Shown: positions 1-9,319 of the stretch, piece by piece | Layout of the letters: each line of letters opens with the position of its first letter | How positions within the stretch are numbered: position 1 is the first letter of the stretch | Assembly: GCA_034696485.1 (NCBI GenBank) | Contig: JAQIWT010000443.1 | Location: 1 to 20,214 of the forward strand | Reading direction: 5' to 3' | Source: Isohypsibius dastychi | Lineage: Eukaryota > Tardigrada > Eutardigrada > Parachela > Isohypsibiidae | Length of the DNA stretch: 20,214 nucleotides | Program-made: the position numbers and the translations under genes | The notes under the pieces: model-generated | Told to the model about the DNA's origin: nothing | The model's input: the letters and a program-made list of their open reading frames with translations, nothing else | The model's database searches: none

Positions 1-235
1 CTGGCAGAGTTGCCTGATCCTTTCGTGTGCTGGTCCCTGCAATCATGAAAGAACAAATCAACGAAATGCCACAAAAAATATTGAGCAGAAAATGAGCCGC
101 GGGGTTGTGATCTGCAACGAAAAGGCCACTTACGTTCGAGGGAATATGGCTGATCATGATTTTTTTAGAAAATGATGGAAGCAGCGAAATCTCCTGAAAA
201 CCTGGGCCAACGTTGACTGTGGTGTTGGCTTCCAT
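1..235 (-). CDS. 5' end of an unrecognised minus-strand gene (partial)
   Basis: Exon 1 occupies 134-235. It starts with ATG at 235 and encodes 34 residues beginning MEANTTVNVGPGF and ending ISHIPSN. A GTAAGT donor follows directly. A 97-nt intron (37-133) ends in TTCATGATTGCAG, and exon 2 (1-36) continues in phase 0 as GPAHERIRQLCQ and leaves the window. The perfect donor, a good acceptor and matching phase support a real gene. There is no signal peptide or transmembrane segment in the visible 46 residues. I do not recognise the family from this much sequence. Upstream of the ATG lies a G-rich stretch and a 34-nt palindrome, which would fall in its promoter or 5' UTR. Confidence 0.6.
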   Translation of the reverse strand, partial: MEANTTVNVGPGFQEISLLPSFSKKIMISHIPSNVSGLFVADHNPAAHFLLNIFCGISLICSFMIAGTSTRKDQATLP

Positions 236-434
236 AGTTGCTTGCTGGAGGAGACTTTCGGAAGGTTGGAGTTGGAGGAAAGGTCGCGAGAGCTGAGGAG
301 ATAAAGGCTGATTGAAATGGAGAAATGGAGCGATTTTAATCAGCTGCGCGTAAAATGAGAAAGTGAAAATGTGAGGTGTTGAATTTTGAGTGCGTGGGCT
401 GTTGGCTGGCCCTGAGGAATTTGGGGAAATTCTG

Positions 435-524
435 TGGGGCGGAGCTAAGCTGAAGACTTGTGCGTTTCGAGCTGGGGCGGGGCAAAATTGAAAAGTCGTG
501 CGTTTTCGAAAACGCATGACTTTT
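435..524. repeat. Direct repeat plus 34-nt palindrome upstream of the 1-235 gene
   Basis: Two degenerate direct copies share TGGGGCGG followed by a block ending TGTGCGTTTCGA or CGTGCGTTTTCGA (about 435-470 and 473-510, roughly 38-nt period). The second copy runs into a near-perfect palindrome at 491-524. Its 17-nt arms carry one mismatch around a TTTTCGAAAA centre. It could be a regulatory site in a divergent promoter or the edge of a small foldback element; the sequence alone does not decide. Confidence 0.6.
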
Positions 525-675
525 CGATTTGTGACACATCGATATCTGATTCGCTTCGGGTAAGGGTCGTTTCCGGTGATCTTTGGATTTGTTCTTTTTT
601 CTGCTGGTGAATGAAGATATAAGGGGCTGATCGGAAACTGAATTGCTGTCAGTTGGTAATTTTCTTTTGGTTGAA

Positions 676-1527
676 ATGAATATTGCGATTGGTGCGAGAC
701 TTGTTGACCGTGTTTGGTGGCAGAGTGTATATGAAATGCCGGTGGCTGAGAAGTTGGCTCGTGTTGAGCTTGCCTGAGATCGGCTTTATGTAACTTTTTG
801 CAATTTGAATACCGAGCAAGAAAAAAAGATGTGCGAGTTGTGGCGAGAATATTTTGTACATCGAAGTCTCGAGGGGGAGAGGTGTGTTAGTTTTGTTCCC
901 CTGAAAAAAATGTTCACCCATCGAGAAACAGTAAAGATGAATATTTTTTTGACCGCGTACAATTACTGTTCTGTTCGAAGTTTCCGTGAGCAAATTTCTG
1001 TCGATTTTTTGAGTGTGAGTGGAATCAAGCATCTCCATACGCTGGTGATGGTGGGGTTAATGGATGATGCTGGGGAATATAGAACGATCCGGGTAAAGCC
1101 TGCCGGCGTGAACTTCGAGTATATTGAGCCTGACAAGATTGCCGGTGAGATGGATCGGCTGTTTCTGGAGATTGGGATGTGGGGCTCTTCGCAGAGGACG
1201 GCAATTGTGGTCGCCATATTACGCGCAGCGTATATTCTGGCCTGCTTCATGAAAATCCACCCTTTCCGGAACGGTAATGGACGTGTGGGTCGCTTGGTGG
1301 TTACCCTATATTTCTGGAATATGTTTAGAGTGCCTTTAGTGGTGTGCCCTAATGTTGGACTTCGGGGGTGATTTCTTATGTGTCTAGGTGAGCAGCATGA
1401 TCTTGGTGATAGAAGTTCGCCTACTACGCTGGCTCATTTCTTGATGGATGATGTTGATAATGCAGTGTATGCGCTTTCGCAAATTCTGAGCAAAAATTGT
1501 TCGGTCGATGTGTTTGATGATAATTAG
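676..1527 (+). pseudogene. Fic-domain (FICD-like AMP-transferase) gene, interrupted by in-frame TGA
   Basis: Fic proteins usually transfer AMP from ATP to protein hydroxyl groups. The longest uninterrupted stretch runs from ATG 829 to TGA 1369-1371. It contains the Fic motif HPFRNGNGRVGR at 1258-1293 and, 129 residues earlier, a Leu-Glu-Gly resembling the N-terminal inhibitory helix. That spacing equals human FICD (Glu234 to His363). The motif has Asn where Asp/Glu normally binds magnesium. The same frame stays protein-like on both sides of the stops. Upstream from ATG 676 it reads MNIAIGARLVDRVWW up to TGA 775. Downstream of TGA 1369 it continues for 51 codons to TAG 1525, including LGEQHDLGDRSSP, which matches the expected Fic C-terminal helices. 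No introns are visible. Stops that are one C-to-T change from CGA suggest a decayed copy. A live, truncated protein starting at 829 is the alternative. Confidence 0.6.
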
Positions 1528-2063
1528 CCGGGGCTTCGGTTTGTTATTTATTGGTAGAAAATAAAAAATGGTGGCCTTTGGCGATTTCGACTCGGGTATA
1601 GTTTTGTTGTTGCGTTAATAAAAACATGGCCAATTAACCGGCAGAAATTCATAAAAACGAGAGAAGAGATATAGAAAATATGGAGAATATAGTTAACTTG
1701 AAAGAAAAATGGGGCATCCGTTCGAAAAGTTTGGTGGAAGACCGCAAAACACACCGAGTGGTCCGACGGACGTGCCCAAATCACTACTGAGCTCCGTGTC
1801 TTGAAACTGCTCGCTGGGGATTCACCGGTTCCAAAACGAAAGAAATATGTTTAGCTTAATGAAACACTGGAAAGAATTCTTGCCGATTATGATTAGAGGG
1901 ATACAATACAGGTTCTGACTAGCGTTGCACTGCGCCTTGAGCTTGATGTTGCTCAAATTGTATGTCCCGTATCTAAGTTTGATTTAATTTTTGAGTGTTC
2001 CTTATTGCTTTACTATAAGTTCTGAACGATATACATTGATTATCCATAACCACTAAAAAATCT
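1528..2063 (+). other. Possible decayed reading frame, otherwise no gene seen
   Basis: From about 1708 one plus frame reads protein-like sequence (for example KVWWKTAKHTEWSDGRAQ and later DTIQVLTSVALRLEL) and ends at TGA about 2026. It is interrupted by two TAG codons near 1853 and 1895. Reading each as the one-step-different CAG (Gln) gives a smooth sequence. A short alternative frame begins at ATG 1680. I recognise no family, so this could be a pseudogene fragment or chance. Confidence 0.25.
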
Positions 2064-2227
2064 GTTCGGCAAAATGTCCTTTGGGCGAGATGTTGTTTAA
2101 GGCAAAATGTCCTTTCGACAAAATGTACTTTTCGGCGAAACGTCTTCTCGGCGAGAAATCATTCGACGAGGAGTCTCTTCGGCAAAAAAAACGGCGAGGT
2201 GTCGTTTCGGCAAGATGTCGCTTCGGG
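2064..2227. repeat. Degenerate minisatellite, unit about 15-17 bp
   Basis: Around ten diverged copies of a unit close to CGGCAAAATGTCCTTT occur head to tail, with variants such as CGGCGAAACGTCTTCT and CGGCAAGATGTCGCTT. ORFs in this region simply read through the repeat and are not credible genes. Confidence 0.75.
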
Positions 2228-2506
2228 GAATCGAGGCAGCACCCACGTGACTGGAGCGACTTCCTCCAACCTCCTGGTATTATCCATACCTCTAATCTGT
2301 GGAACGAAGTGCCTCCATCCCGCCCTCCCCCCTAACTTGGACGATTACCAGCGTTCAGTCGCTCTTTTGAACTACCGATGGTGTGTGTGAAAAAACCCCC
2401 CAAATGGGCCGTTTGTGCTGGTGTTCATTCGTAGCGTCAAAATGTCCAGTCGGTTAGTTAGCCCGTTGTTTTATTTGCCGCGAAATGGAGGATATACTTG
2501 AATGTT
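2228..2506. other. No gene; possible retroelement scrap and 3' flank of protease gene
   Basis: A plus-strand stretch at about 2237-2280 reads STHVTGATSSNLL, which loosely resembles a motif in LINE endonuclease C-termini, but it is too short to call. The lower part is the 3' flank of the minus-strand protease gene. Confidence 0.3.
2470..2475 (-). terminator. Poly(A) signal AATAAA of the serine protease gene
   Basis: AATAAA on the minus strand begins 31 nt downstream of the TAA stop codon (2507-2509) of the protease gene, a suitable distance for cleavage and polyadenylation. Confidence 0.6.
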
Positions 2507-4522
2507 TTAACTGAAGTGCTTCACCCACTGAAGCAATATACATTCGGAGAGTGAGTTGCAATCCAATCGAGATACATACTCACCCTGGTAAACACATCAG
2601 CGGTACGGGGTGGACAACTGAAACATACAAATATTATAAACTGATGCACATATTTACGAGTGGACCGCCACTATCTCCCTAAAATTATTCACTTCTGAGA
2701 GTCATAACTTTGTGCGAGTTCTTGCAACTCACCACACACGTCCCACCACGGACATTGTCTGTGCAGATCTGCGTAGAAGGAACTTCCGTCACATCAGTCT
2801 TAGTTTCTCTTCGCAAACTTCGTTGGTAATGATAGGCTGAACGACATACAACAAAAGAGGTGACAAGGCTCTGCGCCAACCATGGTTTTGTCCCCATCCG
2901 GCTGCCGTGAAGTTGGTTCCCGGCTTTGGGCTGCTATAACTAGCAGGCAAATTAACTGGCTGCGCGATTCGCGCGTAACTTCGTGGGATTGGATTGAGCT
3001 AGATGAAGAACAGCAATATCATGTAGTTCTGATGACGGGGTGTACCCTTCGTGTTTCTTCATTCGTCGAACTGCTATTATGTTTCGTCGGGGTACATTCG
3101 TGGTATCATGAATTCCCACGACGACTTCCAACTGGGTTGGCGATGACCTGAAGGATAAACTCATGCAGCTGCTGATTTTGAACGAGGCCTTGCACCTAAT
3201 CCATACAGCGAGTCTGTGATATGAACATGCTGACCATGACCAATAACTTTTTTTGAAGCTGACACTATACCGAAACTATACCGAAACCAATCTTTCTTGA
3301 GACACCGGAATCCAGTGTCGGGTTGGGAACTGGAAAACGGGAATAATTCGATCCACGAACACCTCTCCTGATTTCCCTGGCTTTCGCGTTTTCAGTACTG
3401 ACTGCTGTAAAAAGCAGAGAAAATCCCAAGGACACATAGCTTTTTTTGAAAAACAATGTCCGATGTTCTGACTTATCCAAGTGGTAAGACGGATATCTTG
3501 TGGCGTATCACAGTCAAAACCTCAGTTTGTTGATATCTACTGTACCGACCTGAATGTGAGAACAGATCACCCGGGCACGAAATTTTACGCGCGAACACCA
3601 GTGCAACCCTCCCCGCTTCGCGGTCTTCCTGCGCTGATTGATCAATCGAAAAAACTTTCTGTTCGCGGCAGTACAGTACATCGCTGAGCCCTGCAACAAA
3701 AAACTCATGTCATCCGCCCCAAAAATATAGCTGTATACATGAACTGAACTAGTTAGAAACACGACGTGGTTTCACAGTTCTTATCCTTTGTTGGAGATGG
3801 GAAAACATCTCAACGCTGATTTTTAAACGTTCTGAAACATCATATGAGGACCTATGGATTATGGATCAATATACTCACAACTCATTCAGACAGTGAGCTG
3901 CCGTCAAGACTTGCCTCGCAGATATTAAGGATCCGCCACAAAAGTGTGTACCTCCGACACGACGAAGGCTGACGACAAAGGGAAAGCTACCAGCAACTGC
4001 TCCATTGCCATCTGCAAAGCACGTCTGCTAAGATTGTCTTTTTCGGTTCCGTAAAAGGTCAATTGAATTTAATTCAATCGTTCAAGTGCTAGTCTGACCG
4101 ATTATTGCTGGAACCGGTGGGTAGAACGTGCCGCTGCATCCACGGTAGCATGGTTGCGTATCACATGGGTGAATTAGGGAAAACGAGCCCACTTCATCAG
4201 AATTCTGCGCCATCACATCTGTAGCACAAAAAGTTGCCTAATTCAGAATCCAGATTTCCGATAACAAACCTCCAGGCGTCAACATGATCAATAAACGGGA
4301 TAGAATAATGCAGCTGCTGTGGCGCATAATGTAGATGGTTGGTCTGCTTATCGATTGAATAAAACGGATAACGACTTTGGTTCTCGAGGCAGTGTAAAAC
4401 ATCAAGCAAATAAGGTCTGTCTCGTGAAAACAGGAGACAGTCAAATAGACTGCATCAGACGCTAGTCTTGATGAACAAAAACACAGTGCAACCGTCACTA
4501 CCAAGCAGAAACGACGATTCAT
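2507..4522 (-). pseudogene. Secreted chymotrypsin-fold (S1) serine protease, probably inactivated
   Basis: Reassembled exons are: ATG at 4522 with a hydrophobic leader (MNRRFCLVVTVALCFC); 4099-4218; 3879-4011; 2980-3147; 2733-2930; 2658-2678; 2584-2617; 2507-2527. The activation site straddles an intron and reads [17 protein letters not shown]. The catalytic His is in LTAAHC, the Asp in HDIAVL and the Ser in GDSGGPL. AAGWG, a C-terminal DVFTR and the final WVKHFS-stop are also recognisable. The residue six before the catalytic Ser (position 189) is Gly, so specificity should be chymotrypsin- or elastase-like and not tryptic. Two lesions stand out. The 2733-2930 exon meets TGA 2789-2791 in frame, and the conserved TQIC...GGTC sequence continues in another frame, implying a one-base indel. 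About 25-30 residues between GDSGGPL and VFTR are also absent. The exon after the leader is uncertain. Assembly error is the alternative to pseudogene. Confidence 0.75.
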
Positions 4523-4639
4523 GACCTTGATATAAATCAGCTCACTTTCATCAAGACGATCGGTGTAACTGAAACTTATCCTCTCACAACCAAATTTATC
4601 ACACCGTAGTCTGAAGGTTTCACTCAATTCCTAGTTTCA

Positions 4640-5548
4640 ATTTCATTCAATCGCATCTAAGTCAACCGTCGGGCTCATAAAGACTTCGATGTATACACAC
4701 TTCTTTTCACGGTTCTGTCGTCCCCTGTAGCTTGTTAACATGCGAAATAACTGCTTTCAGCATTGAAAAATTCCGCACTTGATTGATAGTTTGATTGAAT
4801 TATTGAAAGTGAACGCATTTTTAATCGAATAATCAATCAGGAGCAATTCTCCTGAATTCTCAAAGAAATACTATCTGATGAGTTGCTGACGGTTCAAAGG
4901 TCACTGGGTTCGACAGAGAATGGAAACTTAGCGATTACAACGAACCCCTTTTCGCGGACGATGATCTTTTTCGATTTCACCGAAAGTCCGCGGAACCTGC
5001 GTCGGTTTTTCTTCTAACGAATGTTAGTTCGTTCGTGGCTACTTAGAGAATTCGCAAATATTTTGTAGAATGCAACAAGTTCATGTTTACTTTCTGCAAT
5101 AGGTTCATAGGTTTCCATCACACTACCACTGTATCTCGCATCAGGATTTATTAAATTGCTTTATCTATCTGCGAGAATGGGGCATTTTCCGTGTATTGCA
5201 TTATCATTCTCTGTGGATCGCAATTTCTTTTTTCAAAAGACAAACAAGTTCAAGTATTGTTTTCAGCGTAAAAACTGAGTATCCAAAGCAACTCAAATGC
5301 AAAAGACTAGTTCGATTAGGCTGAGGTGAGTTCTGATCGAATAATCCTGGTCAATACCACTGCTCAATCAGTGATACAAGCCGGACGCGCCCCTTCGGGC
5401 CGCGTAGCCAGATAACTAATATATGGCTCAAAAATCCGTTGAAAATGAATGAATTTGAGTCAAAGAAAAATTGAATTGAAAACCGTAAGGAATCTTGAAG
5501 TTTTTCGTAGAAACCTGTCGAGATTAGGTGCTTCAAAGAACAAAAATG
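4640..5548. other. Intergenic, no gene supported
   Basis: No ORF here has splice support or a recognisable motif. A few short inverted repeats occur, for example CAGGAG/CTCCTG near 4840-4856 and a GC-rich hairpin CGCGCCCC-TTC-GGGCCGCG near 5388-5404. The stretch would contain the promoter and upstream region of the minus-strand protease gene. Confidence 0.5.
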
Positions 5549-6001
5549 GCTATAGCCGTCATAAGACCCTGTTTTACTCCTTTTATTTTTTTGATCTAGT
5601 AGGTCCCTGATTATAAAAACTGACTAAAGCCGGCCTTTTTTCGAATATTGCCGTATCAGTAACTGGTGTGATCGATTCCGCCAAGCTCAGTCTGCCCACA
5701 CCGTCGAGGTCGGTGGAGTTTTCCGAGCCCAGCAAACCGAATTACTTCATTACAAAGCAAGAATCGAGAATAACGTCAAATCTAGAGGATTACCCAAGGA
5801 TTATATGTTTCTAGTTGCAGGAAGCTTTTCATGTGTATGGTATAGGTTACTTTTCGTTTTTCGTGTTACAGTTAACGTGCCCGCACAAATTCAAAGAAAA
5901 GAGGCCGCTTTAGTCAGCTTTTGCAAATGTGACATTTTCGCATTGGTGGCGGCAGTAGCTGGAAAGGAACGCCGTAAGGGCGGCTATAACGAAACAGCAA
6001 C
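5549..6001. repeat. Candidate inverted-repeat element
   Basis: CTGACTAAAGCCGGCCT at about 5620 recurs as the near reverse complement at about 5897-5923. An outer pair, CTATAGCCGTCAT at about 5551 and its near reverse complement at about 5977-5990, lies further out. This nesting suggests a non-autonomous element of about 440 bp. Protein-like readings exist on both strands between the arms (for example TNLEDYPR-like plus and SLAESITPVTDTA minus). Neither has convincing splice sites. Confidence 0.3.
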
Positions 6002-6278
6002 TTCAGGGCAAGATGCTCTTTTTCAGGGGCGCTATGGTTTCACCCTACTTTATATCGAGCACATGAACTTAACTTATTGTGGCACGTAATTCAACCTAAC
6101 TTTGCCCCAACCTGACTGCAAAATATTGTCACAACTCTGCAACTGCAACCGTTATCTTATTTTGTCCACGATCCTGCAGTTTAACTCGCAACTCCCGTTG
6201 AGTAATTTTTTTATCGATGTTACTCCTTTTTGTATTTGCTAGATTTATAACAATAAATCACATTCGATTTTCAAACAC

Positions 6279-6503
6279 TTGTGGATTCTCTCTCAAGTTC
6301 TTTTTGGAGGCACTGTGAAACTCTTTGTAACACAAAAGATTATCTACATTTGGTCGAAGGGCAGTAAGGTCTGTACTTCAAATAAGTCCGTTTGCGAATC
6401 CAGATGCTGCATTTCAAAATCAAGCACCTTCCGCGATAGCTGCAAATTTGAGATGATCGTTGAGCTCGACGAGCGTACGTTTTGCGAGAAGCCAGTTCAC
6501 TGA
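6279..6503 (+). other. Cys-rich ORF, candidate exon
   Basis: A 74-codon frame holds eight cysteines, including VCTSNKSVCESRCC, and ends in TGA. It might be the last exon of a small secreted Cys-rich protein. No signal peptide, good acceptor or homologous pattern is visible, so it may be chance. Confidence 0.2.
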
Positions 6504-6901
6504 ATATGCTGCTGAATCGCCATCAATTGGTGTAGTGATTTATTCAAACCAAAGGTTGCTGATAATTCGGCGTTTCAGTTAATAATAGCCAACGGACTGT
6601 GCTTGAAAATTATACTCAACCGGCGTTTCCATGGGCCCACCTCCTCTTGATTGCCCACGCCTTGCACCGTTCGCATAACATGGAGCAGATGGGTTCGAAA
6701 ATGATGACTGAATCGGTATACTATTTCAAAAATTTTGAACCTGCTTGATTGACCATCTAAACTCAAAATTTTTGAATTCCAAGAACTATAAGGGAATCCT
6801 GGTTGTCATGGGCAGCGGGAAACAACCCAATCAAGAAGTAGGAGGCAATAATGAATGACTAGATGCGGAAAACAGAAAACATCGAGTCGCATATATAGGT
6901 A

Positions 6902-7022
6902 TAAAATTGATTGTTGATGGAAATGATCAGCTCTGTTGTACTGTGTACTGTGAAGGCTGGAACGAGAACCACGATCCAAAGCATAAAGAACAGAACGCTT
7001 TCGTCACATTCATCAATGAAAG
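6902..7022 (+). CDS. Candidate internal exon of an unrecognised plus-strand gene
   Basis: The frame reads IKLIVDGNDQLCCTVYCEGW and continues to FVTFINE before a strong AG|GTGAGT donor at about 7022/7023. A weak acceptor (GCATATATAG) precedes it. Joining it in phase 2 to an acceptor near 7262 (ACGCAG) gives a Cys-rich continuation that stops at 7417. The codon pattern and the donor make an exon plausible, but I recognise no domain and found no start exon. Confidence 0.3.
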
Positions 7023-7413
7023 GTGAGTTTATGAACCATTATCTGAAAACAGGTCGAACAGGACTCACATGCACTTGCTTGAAAACTTTATTGGTACACA
7101 AGTTAAGGAGGAATAAAGTTGTCATATTGCGGTCATATGGCGGTCCCTCAACAACTTCTCGCTTTCACAGTTAAATCAAGCTCGATCTTTTTTTTCCAAA
7201 ATTCGTGAAGATGGAAATGGCTCACATACGCCATAATATTGCCCTTTTTCTTTCAAAACGCAGGCCGTGTTGCTGTACTCACATGGCTTTGTATCGTCAT
7301 AGAACAAGCATCGCGCTTTTGGTGTCAGGTCTTCATTTCTGTTGTGGCGGGTTGGATGGAAGAAGATCCCTCACATACACCATAGTACTGTCCATAGCAC
7401 CGTCCCCTGTCTG

Positions 7414-9137
7414 TTAACCTATTCGTGACCACTGACGTCAAATGTGGCGGGTCGGGTCGCAATTTTTCCTGTCAACACGGTTGCAGCTAGGAACGTTTTG
7501 ACAATTGATTTTAGGAAATGAGACCTTGATCTAAAATAAGAATCAAAATCTGAGGTCTTGCTATCAACCAAGATTCTGCTGGACACGGTCAAAAATGGCC
7601 ATTTTGGTACTTTTTTGGCTTCACTGGGTCCACGCAGATTTAATGGCCCCACTTGTCGGCTAAAATCCAGACTGAAATTCTTCAACATTTTGTCCATTAA
7701 CCCAATTATACTCCAAAAGGAATAGAGGCTACAGACAAAACAGAACAGATGGAAGACAATCAAACTTTCAGTGGAACATTTGTCTTCAGTGGGCATGATG
7801 GGGACGGAGTACAGTGAACTTGTCAAAACAGTCACATTTAGATGAGTATCATTCATGCACCGATCTCAACAGTATGCTCCAATCCACACGTTTGCCAAAT
7901 CATACTCAAAATAAGAGAATTAAATTTCGAATCTAATAATCCAATCGAAATCGGCAAAAAGTCGAGCCAAGAGAGAACATTTGTGAATTTTCACCTCAAG
8001 ACGTCACAATAAGTGAGCTTGGTTATTCTTGCGGCGGAATCAGCGTGGCACGAAGTTTGATGGTCTTTTCAGCTGAAATATTTCTGAAAGTCATTTTTCA
8101 CTTGAAAACGAAAATTTTATCGATTAATGGCAGAAGCACCTTCAAACGTCAACAGATTCAATCTTCCACAGCACATCCAGCTCTCTTTCCCTGACTGTCG
8201 TCCACGCTCTGCCTCACAATCGTCATAAACACCCATTTTGGACACTCACGTCCACAAATTTTATAATTCGTTTGAAAAGGAAACATATTGTTGGCCAGAA
8301 AGCCGTATGAATAACATGAGTTTTCACAGAAATTATATTTTGCGTGAAACGCAAACATTCGAGCGAACTAGCCACGTGCGGAGAGTGACCAGCCCTTATA
8401 CACCAGCCTTCGCTCTTCTTGCAGTCGCCCCGGGCTGCATTCACAAGCTCAGCCTCAGGCTCCGCACGCGACTGCCTAACCAAAGCCGGGGAATCCATGA
8501 TTTATTTTTATCGTTTTCGGATTGTTTCAGCATCGTTTTGACTCATTCAGGAATCTAATGGTGCTCCTAAAATGTTATAAATATATATTCATTGGAAAAT
8601 CATTGTAAGAAGGTGACAAATCCAGTCAGAACCACAGTATTGGCTTGAGAAGTAATCTCAAAGAGCTACCGGAAGTGCGTCCCAAGTCGCATTCTTCATG
8701 AAAGTGCGATCTAGAGGCTGCCAAAGGCATTTTTCATATCTGAAAAGAAGGGGATATTTTTTATAACTAATTCGGAGCCCTTTCGAAATTTTGTAGCTGA
8801 GTAAAAAAATGCGGATGACTTTTCGCAACTTTTTGGCCAAAAACTGACCGGTGGTCAGTTCATGCTTCTGACTTAGTCAATCCATCATTATTGATTTTTG
8901 TCTACCTAATGAACGTTAGAACGACAAATTCGGATGGTAACTTGTGGAGAAGCATGAACCGCCACAAATGTGGCGATGCCCACTGAAGACAAATGTTCCC
9001 ATCATGGCAGCTCTTTGACCAGTGGTCGAAAAAAATTGAAGAATAGCTCATTGAACTCGTATTTTTTTTCTGATCCAGAATGCCAAGTTTCATCGAAATC
9101 GCCCGCCTCTTTCATATAGCGGGCATCAATAGGTTAA
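7414..9137. mobile_element. TTAA-bounded element with short terminal inverted repeats
   Basis: The left end reads TTAACCTATTCGTG (7414-7427). The right end, read on the minus strand from 9137, is TTAACCTATTGATG, so 12 of 14 positions match. TTAA at both borders fits a piggyBac-type target duplication; that superfamily duplicates TTAA on insertion. No transposase frame is evident, so it would be a non-autonomous copy of 1724 bp. Inside is a perfect 24-bp inverted pair (7773-7796 and 8976-8999, core CATTTGTCTTCAGTGGGCAT) and a GC-rich block at 8370-8490. The 145-codon minus-strand ORF at 7419-7856 lies wholly inside and has no recognisable domain. Chance occurrence of the ends cannot be excluded without other genomic copies. 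Confidence 0.45.
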
Positions 9138-9246
9138 GATGCACTTTGCGTTGCTGTCCTTACAAGGCATCGTTTTGTCATAAAAGGGGCAACGTGATTG
9201 CCCATGGATCGTGACTTTGCTTTTCGTAAAACCAACCATCTTCGCG

Positions 9247-9305
9247 GTTGATGGGGTCATGGTGGTGAATGGGATGAATGGGTCATGGTTGATGGGGTCA
9301 TGGTG
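9247..9305. repeat. Short tandem duplication
   Basis: GGTTGATGGGGTCATGGTGG occurs at about 9247 and again about 37 bp later, separated by a related GAATGGGATGAATGGGTCAT segment. It sits just downstream of the stop codon of the PAN-domain gene. Confidence 0.7.
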
Positions 9306-9319
9306 GCGTCATCGGCATC

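Noticed and set aside
649-1038. 129-codon minus-strand ORF opposite the Fic gene
   Set aside because: It lies antisense to the recognisable Fic coding frame, has no domain and no splice support, so it is a shadow ORF.
1352-1410. A tiny GT...AG intron (GTGATT...GTCTAG) that would remove the TGA at 1369
   Set aside because: It would be only 20 nt, and the joined frame immediately meets another TGA, so it does not rescue the gene.
2081-2390. Two overlapping plus-strand ORFs of 84 and 63 codons
   Set aside because: They read through the 15-17-bp minisatellite; amino-acid pattern follows the repeat.
7419-7856. 145-codon minus-strand ORF
   Set aside because: It lies inside the TTAA-bounded element and shows no domain, signal peptide or splice context.
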